A model generated the notes under the pieces. It saw nothing but the letters and a program-made list of their open reading frames with translations, was not told the origin of the DNA and ran no database searches. Shown here piece after piece: positions 26,017-34,108 of a DNA stretch of 64,000 bases. Where the stretch lies: assembly GCA_049644285.1 (NCBI GenBank), contig JBARRP010000310.1, positions 11,138-75,137 of the forward strand, in the 5' to 3' direction. The position numbers and the translations under genes are program-made. Source of the DNA: CAVRXT01 sp049644285. Its GTDB lineage: Bacteria > Acidobacteriota > Terriglobia > Acidiferrales > UBA7541. Numbering within the stretch: position 1 is the stretch's first letter; each line of letters starts with the position of its first letter.

Positions 26017-26127
26017 TTTCCGCCCCCGCGTAACCCCGATGAAGCAGCCGTAGGGCATCCGCCGCGGCGGACCGTGCCCATTCTTCGACTCGTCAGAAAT
26101 GCGCGTCCCCAGAGTGATTTGGGGGAG

Positions 26128-26775
26128 CTAGGCGGCAGTGGCTCTGCGCCGCGCATAAAAGCGGCGCACCTTATCCCGATTGCCGCAGGTCTTCATATCG
26201 CACCAGCGGCGCTTCCGGTTGCGGCTGTGGTCAACAAACAGCCAGTCGCATTCTTCTGCGGCGCATGCCCGGATTTGGCTTCGTTCATCCGAGGTCAAAA
26301 GGTCCGCAGCCGAGCGCGCGATGACCCAGAGAATCCGATCGAAGGAATCCTCCCCGCCAGTCCATTCCCAAGTGAGGCCGTTTCGTCCGGCTGCGAGCTG
26401 CACGCGTCGCGCGATCTTGCGAATCGTGCCGTTCAACACGGCAAGATCGGGTCGCGGTGGAGCTTGCTGGTCTGCGATCGCAGAGAAAATTCGAAACAGA
26501 GCCTCGCGAAAGGCCTTCGTCCGGATGAGCGCAACGGACGCTTCACGGGGGTGTTGTTGAGCCCGTTGCGAGAGTCGCAGGGCTTGCTGCGGCATCAAAA
26601 TTCCCGATTGCCGGCTCCAGCGCAGCAAGTCGGCGAAATTCTGGAGAAGGTCCTGGCGGCGGAGAGTCGGGCGGTTGTCGACGGTGTTGACGAAATCGAG
26701 GCAGACACTCCCGCCGGTGAGTTCGAATGGGCGGTTGGTCTGCGCCCCCCGAGCGGGTTTTGTGGTCTTAGCCAT
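26128..26775 (-). CDS. CGNR zinc-finger (ABATE-domain) regulator
   Basis: 215 aa. N-terminal ABATE-like ligand domain (GGSVCLDFVNTVDNRPT...LLRWSRQSGI). C-terminal CGNR zinc finger: CAAEECDWLFVDHSRNRKRRWC, then CGNRDKVRRFYAR; four cysteines in two pairs. This family is thought to be DNA-binding regulators of stress or antibiotic response. Divergent from the EamA exporter, with a twin operator-like repeat covering its own -10 (TATAAT on the minus strand at 26792-26797), so autoregulation and control of the exporter are likely. Confidence 0.9.
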   Translation of the reverse strand: MAKTTKPARGAQTNRPFELTGGSVCLDFVNTVDNRPTLRRQDLLQNFADLLRWSRQSGILMPQQALRLSQRAQQHPREASVALIRTKAFREALFRIFSAIADQQAPPRPDLAVLNGTIRKIARRVQLAAGRNGLTWEWTGGEDSFDRILWVIARSAADLLTSDERSQIRACAAEECDWLFVDHSRNRKRRWCDMKTCGNRDKVRRFYARRRATAA

Positions 26776-26796
26776 TTCGTTCTCAATGGGGATTAT

Positions 26797-26869
26797 AACC
26801 TATAAATCAAGCTTGACAGGTTAAACCCAACGAGTTAGCCTCTAACCTGTTTGTTGAGCTTAATAGGTT
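26797..26869. promoter_or_regulatory. Twin 26-bp operator-like repeats in a divergent promoter
   Basis: Two copies of AACCT-N16-AGGTT at 26797-26822 and 26844-26869, 47 bases centre to centre. Copy 1 has the inner palindrome TCAAGCTTGA; copy 2 has the related TTGAGCTTAA. The region is much more AT-rich than its surroundings. A minus-strand TATAAT (26792-26797) touches copy 1. Most likely binding sites of the CGNR regulator. Confidence 0.7.
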
Positions 26870-26918
26870 ATGTGGGCGAGGGGCTGTTTAGAACCGCGGC
26901 GAACCATACCAAGGGAAA

Positions 26919-27896
26919 ATGCCGATGCCGACACAGGCAGGAGTCGAGCGACCTTCACTACTGAAGCTCGCCGCAGCCTACGCGGCGATCTATTTCATCT
27001 GGGGCGGCACGTACCTCGCCATCCGGTATGCGGTCGAAGTGCTGCCTCCATTTCTGATGATGGGCACGCGGCATTTGATTGCGGGGACGTTGCTCTACGT
27101 AACGATGCGGTGGCGCGGTGCGCCAAGGCCGGAGCGCATTCATTGGGTCGGCGCAATCATCGCCGGCAGCTTCTTGTTCTTAGGAGATCACGGACTTCTC
27201 GCTTGGGCAGAGCAACGCGTTCCCTCGGGGTTGGCGGCCTTGCTGTCAGCTACGCTGCCGTTCTGGATGGTCGCAGCGGCTCGACTCAAGGGCATCGAGC
27301 CAAGGCTAAGCGTTCGAGCGCTGGCAGGGCTGACGCTCGGTCTCGCGGGGGTCGCGTTCCTGGTGGGACCCGGTGCGCTCGGACAGATCGGTTGGAGTTA
27401 TTTGGCCGGAGTGGGTGCCATCTTGTTTGGCGCGATTCTCTGGGTGGCTGGTTCACTTTACGCTCGTGGCGCGCAGCTCCCGAGCTCGCCGCTGCTCTCG
27501 GCGGCGATGCAGATGATTTCGGGCGGAGCTCTTCTCTTCGTCGCGGGCATCCTGGCAGGCGAGGCGGGCCGAGTGCACATGAACGCCGTGACCCCGCGCT
27601 CGATGCTCTCGCTCGCATATCTCATCCTCTTCGGCTCGATCGTGGCTTTCGGTTCTTACGTGTGGCTGTTGCGGGTGAGCTCACCCTCGCGGATTTCCAC
27701 GTATGCATACGTAAACCCTCTGGTCGCGGTGTTCCTCGGATGCAGCATGGCCGGTGAGGCGGTCACTTGGGGAACGATTGTGGCCGCTGCTCTGATATTG
27801 ATCGGGGTAGCGCTGGTGAACACGCGCGGCGCATCCGAATCAGCCGCTGAAAAAGAATCCGTCTTGACCATGCGCCCGGATCCGCTGGAGGAATGA
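26919..27896 (+). CDS. EamA/DMT family exporter (YedA-like)
   Basis: 325 aa with ten predicted membrane segments in two EamA repeats: YAAIYFIWGGTYLAIRYAVEVLPP...HGLLAWAEQRVPSGLAALLSATLPFWMV, and the second ILFGAILWVAGSLYARG...YLILFGSIVAFGSYVWLLR...STYAYVNPLVAVFLG. This is the RhaT/YedA branch, thought to export amino acids or drugs. Start ATG 26919 follows AAGGGAAA. Divergent from, and probably controlled by, the CGNR regulator. Confidence 0.92.
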   Translation: MPMPTQAGVERPSLLKLAAAYAAIYFIWGGTYLAIRYAVEVLPPFLMMGTRHLIAGTLLYVTMRWRGAPRPERIHWVGAIIAGSFLFLGDHGLLAWAEQRVPSGLAALLSATLPFWMVAAARLKGIEPRLSVRALAGLTLGLAGVAFLVGPGALGQIGWSYLAGVGAILFGAILWVAGSLYARGAQLPSSPLLSAAMQMISGGALLFVAGILAGEAGRVHMNAVTPRSMLSLAYLILFGSIVAFGSYVWLLRVSSPSRISTYAYVNPLVAVFLGCSMAGEAVTWGTIVAAALILIGVALVNTRGASESAAEKESVLTMRPDPLEE

Positions 27897-27922
27897 TTGC
27901 CGGAAAATTCGGAGGAATGCAT

Positions 27923-28234
27923 ATGATCGCGCGTCTCTGGCGAGGCACCACGCGAGCGGTGGATGCCGATCGCTATTTCCAATACCTTCTCGAGACGGGT
28001 CTGAAGGACTATCGCTCGATCCCGGGCAACCGCGGAGTCTACACGCTGCGAAAGATAGGCCCTCAACAGGTGGAATTCTTGCTGATTTCTCTCTGGGATT
28101 CGCTCGACGCCATTCAGAAATTCGCAGGGCCGGAGTACGAAAAAGCAGTCTACTACCCGGAAGATGCGAAGTTCCTCCTCGAGATGGAGCCAAACGTCAC
28201 GCACTACGAAGTCCTGTCGATCCCGGCAGTGTGA
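27923..28234 (+). CDS. Antibiotic-biosynthesis-monooxygenase-like small protein
   Basis: 103 aa from ATG 27923, 7 bases after GGAGG; an ATG 6 bases earlier is too close to it. MIARLWRGTTRAVDADRYFQYLLETGLKDYRSIPGNRGVY...EFLLISLWDSLDAIQKFAGPEYEKAVYYPED is the ferredoxin-like ABM fold. It is 26 bases after the exporter and likely co-transcribed. Catalytic role unknown. Confidence 0.8.
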   Translation: MIARLWRGTTRAVDADRYFQYLLETGLKDYRSIPGNRGVYTLRKIGPQQVEFLLISLWDSLDAIQKFAGPEYEKAVYYPEDAKFLLEMEPNVTHYEVLSIPAV

Positions 28235-28292
28235 AGAGCATCGACTACGCCTCAAAGGTCACTTCTCCCTGAGGTTTTCCTCTTTCTTGCTA

Positions 28293-28314
28293 ATAAAATC
28301 CTTATAAAAGCCTT
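28293..28314 (+). promoter_or_regulatory. Tandem 11-bp direct repeat, putative KdpE site
   Basis: ATAAAATCCTT followed directly by ATAAAAGCCTT, one mismatch, in an AT-rich island about 100 bases upstream of the first gene of the kdp region. OmpR/KdpE-type regulators bind direct repeats about one helical turn apart, and kdpE is encoded 14 kb downstream. Binding is inferred. Confidence 0.5.
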
Positions 28315-28410
28315 ACGCGTTCCTAACGGCCTCTTTGCGACTATTCCCTACCGCACAGATTGTTTCCCCTCCACATCTGAAACGGGCAGCGGGGACCCAG
28401 GAGACGCCGG

Positions 28411-28800
28411 ATGGCGATCAAGATTCTCGAAGCACTGGCACTCGCGGGTTGCGCGTTCCTCTTATACGTGTTAGTTCAATTCCGACGCGAGGGGCAACAC
28501 GCGCAAACAAGATCTCCCGGCGGGCCTTCCGACAGACCCATTCAGCACCAGGTCGCAAGGCTCGAGATTGCGGGGCGGGCGAAGTCTTCGAGCAAGAGAG
28601 CGACGACAGGCCGGAAAGCTGAGAGCCAAGTGGCGGGTGAAATGGAATTCAAAAGAGGGGAGGACTTCCATGTTGAAGTTCCTATTGCAAGGCAAGCAGC
28701 AGTTCGCCGCCTGTATTCTTGTTGTCACACTTTGGCAATACCCTTGTTTCGCGCAAAGCAGCAGCGAATCGCCCAACCAACGAGCCAGCGCCGCAGATGA
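28411..28800 (+). CDS. Small single-span membrane protein, hypothetical
   Basis: 129 aa. ATG after AGGAG, then one clear membrane helix (ILEALALAGCAFLLYVLVQF) and a Lys/Arg-rich tail. The frame overlaps the next gene by 131 bases, which is unusual, so the true end or the reality of the gene is doubtful. Position between the putative KdpE site and the porins suggests it belongs to the kdp transcript. Confidence 0.45.
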   Translation: MAIKILEALALAGCAFLLYVLVQFRREGQHAQTRSPGGPSDRPIQHQVARLEIAGRAKSSSKRATTGRKAESQVAGEMEFKRGEDFHVEVPIARQAAVRRLYSCCHTLAIPLFRAKQQRIAQPTSQRRR

Positions 28801-30397
28801 GCAGATACCGCCCGCGGTCGCGAAAGAGCTTGAGGCCATGAAAAAGCGCATCGAGCAGCTCGAAGCGGAGCTGAAGAATCGAAAGGCGCAAGAGCAGCCA
28901 ACCACCGCCGCCGTGGAAGCTTCCGCAAAGGCGGCCGAGCCAGCGCCCGTCACTTCAACCGCTTCCGGGGAGGCGAGTGCATCCATCCATAGCGACATCG
29001 AAACCAAATCGGCCGAGGCTGCGCCTCTCGCGTTAGCGAGCTTCGGCGGGATGAGTAGCACGGGCACTCTGCCTGCGCACACACAAATTGAGGCCAAACC
29101 TTTGCCGTCTCGGAGTGTCGAGCCCTCGAACAAGGCCTCGGAGCCGTTTGCGTTCGCCGACTTCACCTGGTTGAACGGCAACGCGCGCACAAAAGAGCCA
29201 GCGATGGATACGAAATTCTTTACGCCGGAAATCAGAGCCGACGTCGACTACATCTACGATTTCAACCGTCCCAAAGATGACACCATTGGCGGGTCGAGCG
29301 AGGTCTTTCGGTCGAACGAAGTTCATGTGACGCAGCTTGGCGTCGGCGGTGACTTCCACTATGACAACGTCCGCGCGCGCTTGATGACGCAGTTTGGCTT
29401 GTACTCGGAGACGACGCCACGAAACGACGCCAGCCCTGCACGCGGCCAGTGGAACCTTGCGGACGCCTACCGTTACCTTTCGGAAGCGTATGGCGGGTAC
29501 CACTTCAACGTGATGCACGGCATTAACGTCGATGCTGGCATCTTCATGTCGTATATCGGCCTCTTCAGCTACTATAATTTCGACAACTGGGCCTATCAAC
29601 CCTCGTACGTTTCCTCTAACACTCCGTGGTTCTTCAATGGCGTGCGAGTGCAGATTTTTCCCACCGAACATTTAAAGATTGAGCCCTGGTTCGTTAACGG
29701 ATGGCAGTCCTATGGGCGGTTCAACAATCGGCCCGGCTTTGGGTTGCAGATCTTGTGGCGGCCGAACGGGTGGCTTTCGGTCCTTGGAAATCAGTACGCT
29801 TTGGGTGAGGAGGCGCTGGGCGTCCCAGGCCGCGTGCGGTATCACACCGACGACAGCATCGAGATCAAATACTATGACAACCCTTCGAACCTTTTCGACA
29901 AGGCTGCCTTCTCGCTGACCGGCGATATGGGATGTGAACATGGCGGTGGCGTGAGCTGCTACACCAACACGAAGAAGGGCCCCAAGCAGAGCTTCCTCGG
30001 TTACATGTTCTACAACCGCTTCTGGTTCCATAAGGACTTGTTTGGTCTGACGCTCGGCGGCGGCAAGATCAACAATCCCGGACGCTATCTGGTGCTGCTG
30101 CCGCCAATCAACGGTGCGACCGCATCCTCAGGGACGCCCTACTTCACGGAGAATCCTGGCGACCCGTACAAGGCTTGGGACGCATCTGCCACCTTCGATT
30201 ACATGCCCAGCCAGTACATTACTTTCCGCTGGGAGTTCGATCACCGTGCGGCGAACGTCCCGTATTTCTCCGGACCAGGCGGCATCACTCCTCCTAGCGG
30301 CAATACCGGCGCGCCCGGTTCACTGGTGCCAAGCTTTACTCCGGATCTCCGCAAAATAGAGAACCGGTTCAATCTCGCGCTGCTCGTCAAGTTCTAG
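28670..30397 (+). CDS. Outer-membrane beta-barrel protein with periplasmic coiled coil
   Basis: 575 aa from ATG 28670 (GGGGAGG before it). Signal peptide ending at PCFAQS, then a coiled coil (VAKELEAMKKRIEQLEAELKNRK), a Ser/Ala-rich linker and a large barrel with alternating strands (YIYDFNRPKDDTIG, QVHV..., VMHGINVDAGIFMSYIGLFSYYNF). It ends in FNLALLVKF, the aromatic-ended outer-membrane signal. Looks like the acidobacterial porin family often seen with transport genes. Its place before kdp suggests K+ or osmolyte passage; inference. Confidence 0.82.
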   Translation: MLKFLLQGKQQFAACILVVTLWQYPCFAQSSSESPNQRASAADEQIPPAVAKELEAMKKRIEQLEAELKNRKAQEQPTTAAVEASAKAAEPAPVTSTASGEASASIHSDIETKSAEAAPLALASFGGMSSTGTLPAHTQIEAKPLPSRSVEPSNKASEPFAFADFTWLNGNARTKEPAMDTKFFTPEIRADVDYIYDFNRPKDDTIGGSSEVFRSNEVHVTQLGVGGDFHYDNVRARLMTQFGLYSETTPRNDASPARGQWNLADAYRYLSEAYGGYHFNVMHGINVDAGIFMSYIGLFSYYNFDNWAYQPSYVSSNTPWFFNGVRVQIFPTEHLKIEPWFVNGWQSYGRFNNRPGFGLQILWRPNGWLSVLGNQYALGEEALGVPGRVRYHTDDSIEIKYYDNPSNLFDKAAFSLTGDMGCEHGGGVSCYTNTKKGPKQSFLGYMFYNRFWFHKDLFGLTLGGGKINNPGRYLVLLPPINGATASSGTPYFTENPGDPYKAWDASATFDYMPSQYITFRWEFDHRAANVPYFSGPGGITPPSGNTGAPGSLVPSFTPDLRKIENRFNLALLVKF

Positions 30398-30520
30398 CGA
30401 TGGCGCAGAGAACAACCGCACCCGGAAAGGTCAGCTCATGTTTGCGATAGATGCGATCATAGCGCTTCTAAACTGGTCGCGTTCAGGCATGCGCAGCCGA
30501 GTTCGGGGGAGGTTGAAGCA

Positions 30521-32107
30521 ATGCTCGAAGCCGTTAGTGAAATGCGGTCGATTCGGAATCGGGAGAGGAGCAAGAAGATCATCGTAGGGGTTTTTGCGAT
30601 TCTCCTATTGCTGTTTCTCAATTGCAGGATCGCTTCCGGCCGCGAGAAACAAAGACTGGGCCAAGCCGAACGTCAGCAGGCTGGCGATCGCGGGCTGCAG
30701 GCGCAGGTCGTGAAGCTGGAAGGTCTCGTGGAGCGACTCGAGAAACGGGTGAGCGACTTGGAAGATCGATTGAACACTCTTCAAACCGATAGGGGCGTTG
30801 CTCGCGAAACGGAATCGAGCCGTCTAGTGCCATCTGTTATTACCGATTTGAGCGCCGGCGCCGGGAACATCAGATCGGCCTCTCTTACAGTTGCGCCGGC
30901 TTCTGCGACGGCCCGAACCGGCCCTATCGCGACAGTGCCGGCGCCGCCAGCCGCCGAAGGACGGGTCATCCGGGATCGCAAGGTCCTCGATTTTCTGCAC
31001 GAGACTACTTTCAACGTGACCCTGGACGGCTATTACGAATACAACTTCGATCGCCCTATTGGACGCGTCAATCTGCTGCGCGCCTACGACGTCAGCAGCA
31101 ACAGCTTCAGTCTGAATCAGGCGGCCATCGTCATCGAGCGGGCCGCCAATCCTTCCGAGGATCGTCGCTTTGGCGTGCGCCTCGATCTTCAATACGGTCA
31201 GGCGACGGAGACGCTGCAGGGTTCCGCAGCCAACGAACCTCGTCCGCAGGTGTACCGCCCGCTCTTTCAAGTCTATGGGACGTATGTGGCGCCGATTGGC
31301 AGCGGCCTGACGATCGATTTCGGCAAATGGGCCAGCGCGCTCGGCATCGAGAACAATTACACGAAAGACCAGTTCAATTACTCGCGGTCGTTACTTTTCG
31401 ACTTTCTGCCCTTCTATCACATGGGCGTCCGTGCCAGTTACAACCTGACGCCGCGAATCAATGTCGCGTATTGGCTGGTGAACGGCGCGGAGCAGACGGA
31501 GGATTTCAACGGGTTCAAGTCGCAAGCATTCATCTTCACTCTGAAGCCCGCCAGTCAAGTGACCTGGAACATGAACTACTACTTCGGGCAGGAGCAGCGC
31601 GACGTCGTGCCGGTGCTGAATCCGGGATTACCGACCGGTCCGACGCAGCCGGGCCTGCCCGTGCAGAGCATTACGCCGGTGCCGAACGGCCGGTTGCACA
31701 TCTTCGACAGCTACGTGACGTGGAGTGCCACGCCGCGATTGACACTCGCCGGCGAAGCGGATTACCTCATCAAGCGCGTGTTCTCGAGCTCCGCTCCTCG
31801 GCATGATTCCGGAGGGGCGGCTTATGCGCGCTATCAATTCGCGCCCAAGTTTGCGCTGGCCGCCCGCGCTGAGTATCTCTCGGATCGCGGCGGACTGTTC
31901 AGCGGGGCAACGCAAACATTGAAGGAGACCACGCTGACCGCCGAATACGAGTTCGCCGAAGGATTTCTGGTGCGGCAAGAATGGCGGCGCGATTTCTCGA
32001 ACCAGCCTTTCTTTCGCACGAGCGCTCCGGGAATCCTGAAGAAAGAACAGAACACCGCCACGATTGGTCTTGTCTGGTGGTTTGGTCAAAAGCAGGGCCC
32101 ATGGTAA
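30521..32107 (+). CDS. Second outer-membrane porin-like protein of the kdp locus
   Basis: 528 aa. ATG 30521 lies 8 bases after GGGGGAGG. N-terminal hydrophobic export segment (KKIIVGVFAILLLLFLNCRI), coiled coil (LQAQVVKLEGLVERLEKRVSDLEDRLNTLQ), then a barrel of the OmpL/BBP2-like type: TLDGYYEYNFDRPIGRVNLLRAYD, YGTYVAPIGSGLTIDFGKWASALG. Ends GLVWWFGQKQGPW. Immediately precedes the 28-aa peptide and kdpF, so it is likely part of the kdp operon. Confidence 0.85.
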   Translation: MLEAVSEMRSIRNRERSKKIIVGVFAILLLLFLNCRIASGREKQRLGQAERQQAGDRGLQAQVVKLEGLVERLEKRVSDLEDRLNTLQTDRGVARETESSRLVPSVITDLSAGAGNIRSASLTVAPASATARTGPIATVPAPPAAEGRVIRDRKVLDFLHETTFNVTLDGYYEYNFDRPIGRVNLLRAYDVSSNSFSLNQAAIVIERAANPSEDRRFGVRLDLQYGQATETLQGSAANEPRPQVYRPLFQVYGTYVAPIGSGLTIDFGKWASALGIENNYTKDQFNYSRSLLFDFLPFYHMGVRASYNLTPRINVAYWLVNGAEQTEDFNGFKSQAFIFTLKPASQVTWNMNYYFGQEQRDVVPVLNPGLPTGPTQPGLPVQSITPVPNGRLHIFDSYVTWSATPRLTLAGEADYLIKRVFSSSAPRHDSGGAAYARYQFAPKFALAARAEYLSDRGGLFSGATQTLKETTLTAEYEFAEGFLVRQEWRRDFSNQPFFRTSAPGILKKEQNTATIGLVWWFGQKQGPW

Positions 32108-32138
32108 CGGCGCGCGGCCTGAAGATGGAGAAAAACCG

Positions 32139-32225
32139 ATGATGGATGTTCTATTTCTTGCGGCGACGGTGGTTTTCTTTGCAGTCGGAATCGCTTACGT
32201 GTACGGCTGTGAACGGCTGAAGTAG
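32139..32225 (+). CDS. 28-aa single-span membrane peptide before kdpF
   Basis: MMDVLFLAATVVFFAVGIAY, then VYGCERLK. One membrane helix followed by a short CER-type tail. It lies 31 bases after the porin and 14 before kdpF. Similar tiny proteins with a GCERL ending occur next to kdpF in related genomes (from memory). It may be a second stabilising subunit of the Kdp complex. The ATG could also be the one at 32142. Confidence 0.72.
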   Translation: MMDVLFLAATVVFFAVGIAYVYGCERLK

Positions 32226-32239
32226 AGAGGCTCTCGACA

Positions 32240-32326
32240 ATGGTGGGGAACGTTCTACTCCTTGCGATCTGCGTTTTGGTTTTCGGCTATCTGCTGATGG
32301 CCCTGCTGTGGCCGGAGAAGTTCTGA
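32240..32326 (+). CDS. kdpF: KdpF, small Kdp stabilising subunit
   Basis: 28 aa: MVGNVLLLAICVLVFGYLLM, then ALLWPEKF. The GYLLxALLxPExF pattern is the KdpF signature. One membrane helix that stabilises the KdpABC complex. kdpA starts two bases after its stop. Confidence 0.9.
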   Translation: MVGNVLLLAICVLVFGYLLMALLWPEKF

Positions 32327-32328
32327 CC

Positions 32329-34104
32329 ATGACGGCGAACGGCTGGGCACAAATCGTTTTCTTCCTGGTTGTCACGTTTGCCGTGGCGAAGCCCATGGGC
32401 GTTTTCATGACGCGGGTTTTCAGCGGCGAGCGGACCTTCCTGGACCCGGTGATGCGCCCGCTCGAAAAGCTGCTATATCGGCTGACGGGGGTGGACGAGA
32501 CGCAGGAAATGCGCTGGACGGAGTATGCGCTTGCCATGCTTCTCTTCAGCGGCGTTTCGATGCTGCTGCTCTACCTGATCCAGCGAGCGCAAGCCTGGCT
32601 GCCGTGGAATCCGCAGAAGCTCGCCGGCGTTGTGCCGCATTCGGCGTTCAACACAGCGGCTTCGTTCACAACGAACACCAACTGGCAGTCTTATGTCCCC
32701 GAAGTCACCATGAGTTATTTCACGCAGATGGCGGGACTGGCCTACCACAATTTCACTTCCGCGGCCGCGGGGATCGCCATGGCCGTCGCGCTGATTCGGG
32801 GAATCGCGCGGCGCGAGCGGGATACGATCGGCAACTTCTGGGTAGATTTGACCCGCACGATGCTGTGGGTGCTCTTGCCGGTGTGCTTGACCATGGCGCT
32901 CGTTTTTGTCTCACAAGGAATGATCCAGAACCTGAAGCCGTATGTGACGGCGGAGCTAGTTGACCCGCAAACCGTGTCGGTTACCGGCTCGGACGGCAAG
33001 GCGACCCAGCAGAAGGTCACCGCACAGGTGATCCCGCAGGGGCCGGTGGCTTCGCAGGAGTCCATCAAAATTTACGGCACGAACGGAGGCGGCTTCTTCA
33101 ACGCGAACAGCTCGCATCCATACGAGAATCCGACTCCGTTCACCAATTTTCTTCAACTTGTTTTGATCTTCACCATCCCGTCTGGACTGACCTACACGCT
33201 CGGCCGGATGACCGGCTCCCAGCGGCATGGCTGGGCGGTGTGGGCGGCGATGGCTGTTCTGTTCGCGGCGGGCGCAGCCAGCGCATACGTGGCGGAAGCG
33301 CGCGGTAACCCTCTCTTGCGCGGCGTGAACCAGAAGACCACCGCGCTTCAATCCGACGGAAACATGGAGGGAAAGGAAGTCCGCTTCGGGATCGCCAATT
33401 CCGCCCTGTATGCCACGGTCACGACCGACGCGAGCTGTGGCGCCGTGATCGCCATGCACGATTCGTTCACGCCCCTCGGCGGAATGATCCCGCTGATCAA
33501 TATCATGCTGGGAGAAGTTGTCTTCGGTGGCGTTGGATCGGGGCTCTACGGAATGATCGTGTTTGCGATTCTCGCCGTGTTCATTGCGGGACTGATGGTC
33601 GGCCGCACGCCGGAATATCTGGGCAAGAAAATCGAATCGTACGACGTGAAAATGGCCATGCTTTCGGTGTTGATTTTCTCTTTGACGATCCTCGTGTTCA
33701 CGGCCATTGCCGTGGTATCGCCAACTTACGGGACATCCGGCATCTCGAATCCAGGCCCTCACGGATTGTCACAAATCCTGTATGCCTACACCTCCGGGAC
33801 CGGGAACAACGGCTCGGCCTTTGCCGGAATCAGTGCCAACACGCCGTGGTACAACACGACCATCGGCTTCGCCACTCTCCTGGGCCGCTTCTTTGCGGTG
33901 ATCCCCATTCTGGCCATTGCCGGAAACCTGGCGCGCAAGAAGCTCGTGCCCGAATCCGCCGGAACGTTCCCGGTAACAACGCCGCTCTTCAGCGTGTTGC
34001 TCGTTTCGGTGGTTCTGATTGTGAGCGCGCTCACGTTTTTCCCGGCGCTTAGTCTGGGGCCCATTCTCGAGCACTTGTTGATGAACGCTGGAAAGGTGTT
34101 TTAA
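32329..34104 (+). CDS. kdpA: KdpA, potassium-binding subunit
   Basis: 591 aa from ATG 32329. Four pore repeats with the canonical filter regions: TNTNWQ (residues 115-120), GTNGGGFFNANSSHPYENPT, TDASCGA (Ser369-Cys370-Gly371) followed by MHDSFTPLGG, and YTSGTGNNGSAFAG. Superfamily of K+ transporters; forms the selective channel that feeds K+ to KdpB. In the order kdpF-A-B-C with spacings of 2-12 bases. A second, divergent kdpA follows kdpC. Confidence 0.97.
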   Translation: MTANGWAQIVFFLVVTFAVAKPMGVFMTRVFSGERTFLDPVMRPLEKLLYRLTGVDETQEMRWTEYALAMLLFSGVSMLLLYLIQRAQAWLPWNPQKLAGVVPHSAFNTAASFTTNTNWQSYVPEVTMSYFTQMAGLAYHNFTSAAAGIAMAVALIRGIARRERDTIGNFWVDLTRTMLWVLLPVCLTMALVFVSQGMIQNLKPYVTAELVDPQTVSVTGSDGKATQQKVTAQVIPQGPVASQESIKIYGTNGGGFFNANSSHPYENPTPFTNFLQLVLIFTIPSGLTYTLGRMTGSQRHGWAVWAAMAVLFAAGAASAYVAEARGNPLLRGVNQKTTALQSDGNMEGKEVRFGIANSALYATVTTDASCGAVIAMHDSFTPLGGMIPLINIMLGEVVFGGVGSGLYGMIVFAILAVFIAGLMVGRTPEYLGKKIESYDVKMAMLSVLIFSLTILVFTAIAVVSPTYGTSGISNPGPHGLSQILYAYTSGTGNNGSAFAGISANTPWYNTTIGFATLLGRFFAVIPILAIAGNLARKKLVPESAGTFPVTTPLFSVLLVSVVLIVSALTFFPALSLGPILEHLLMNAGKVF

Positions 34105-34108
34105 GGCC

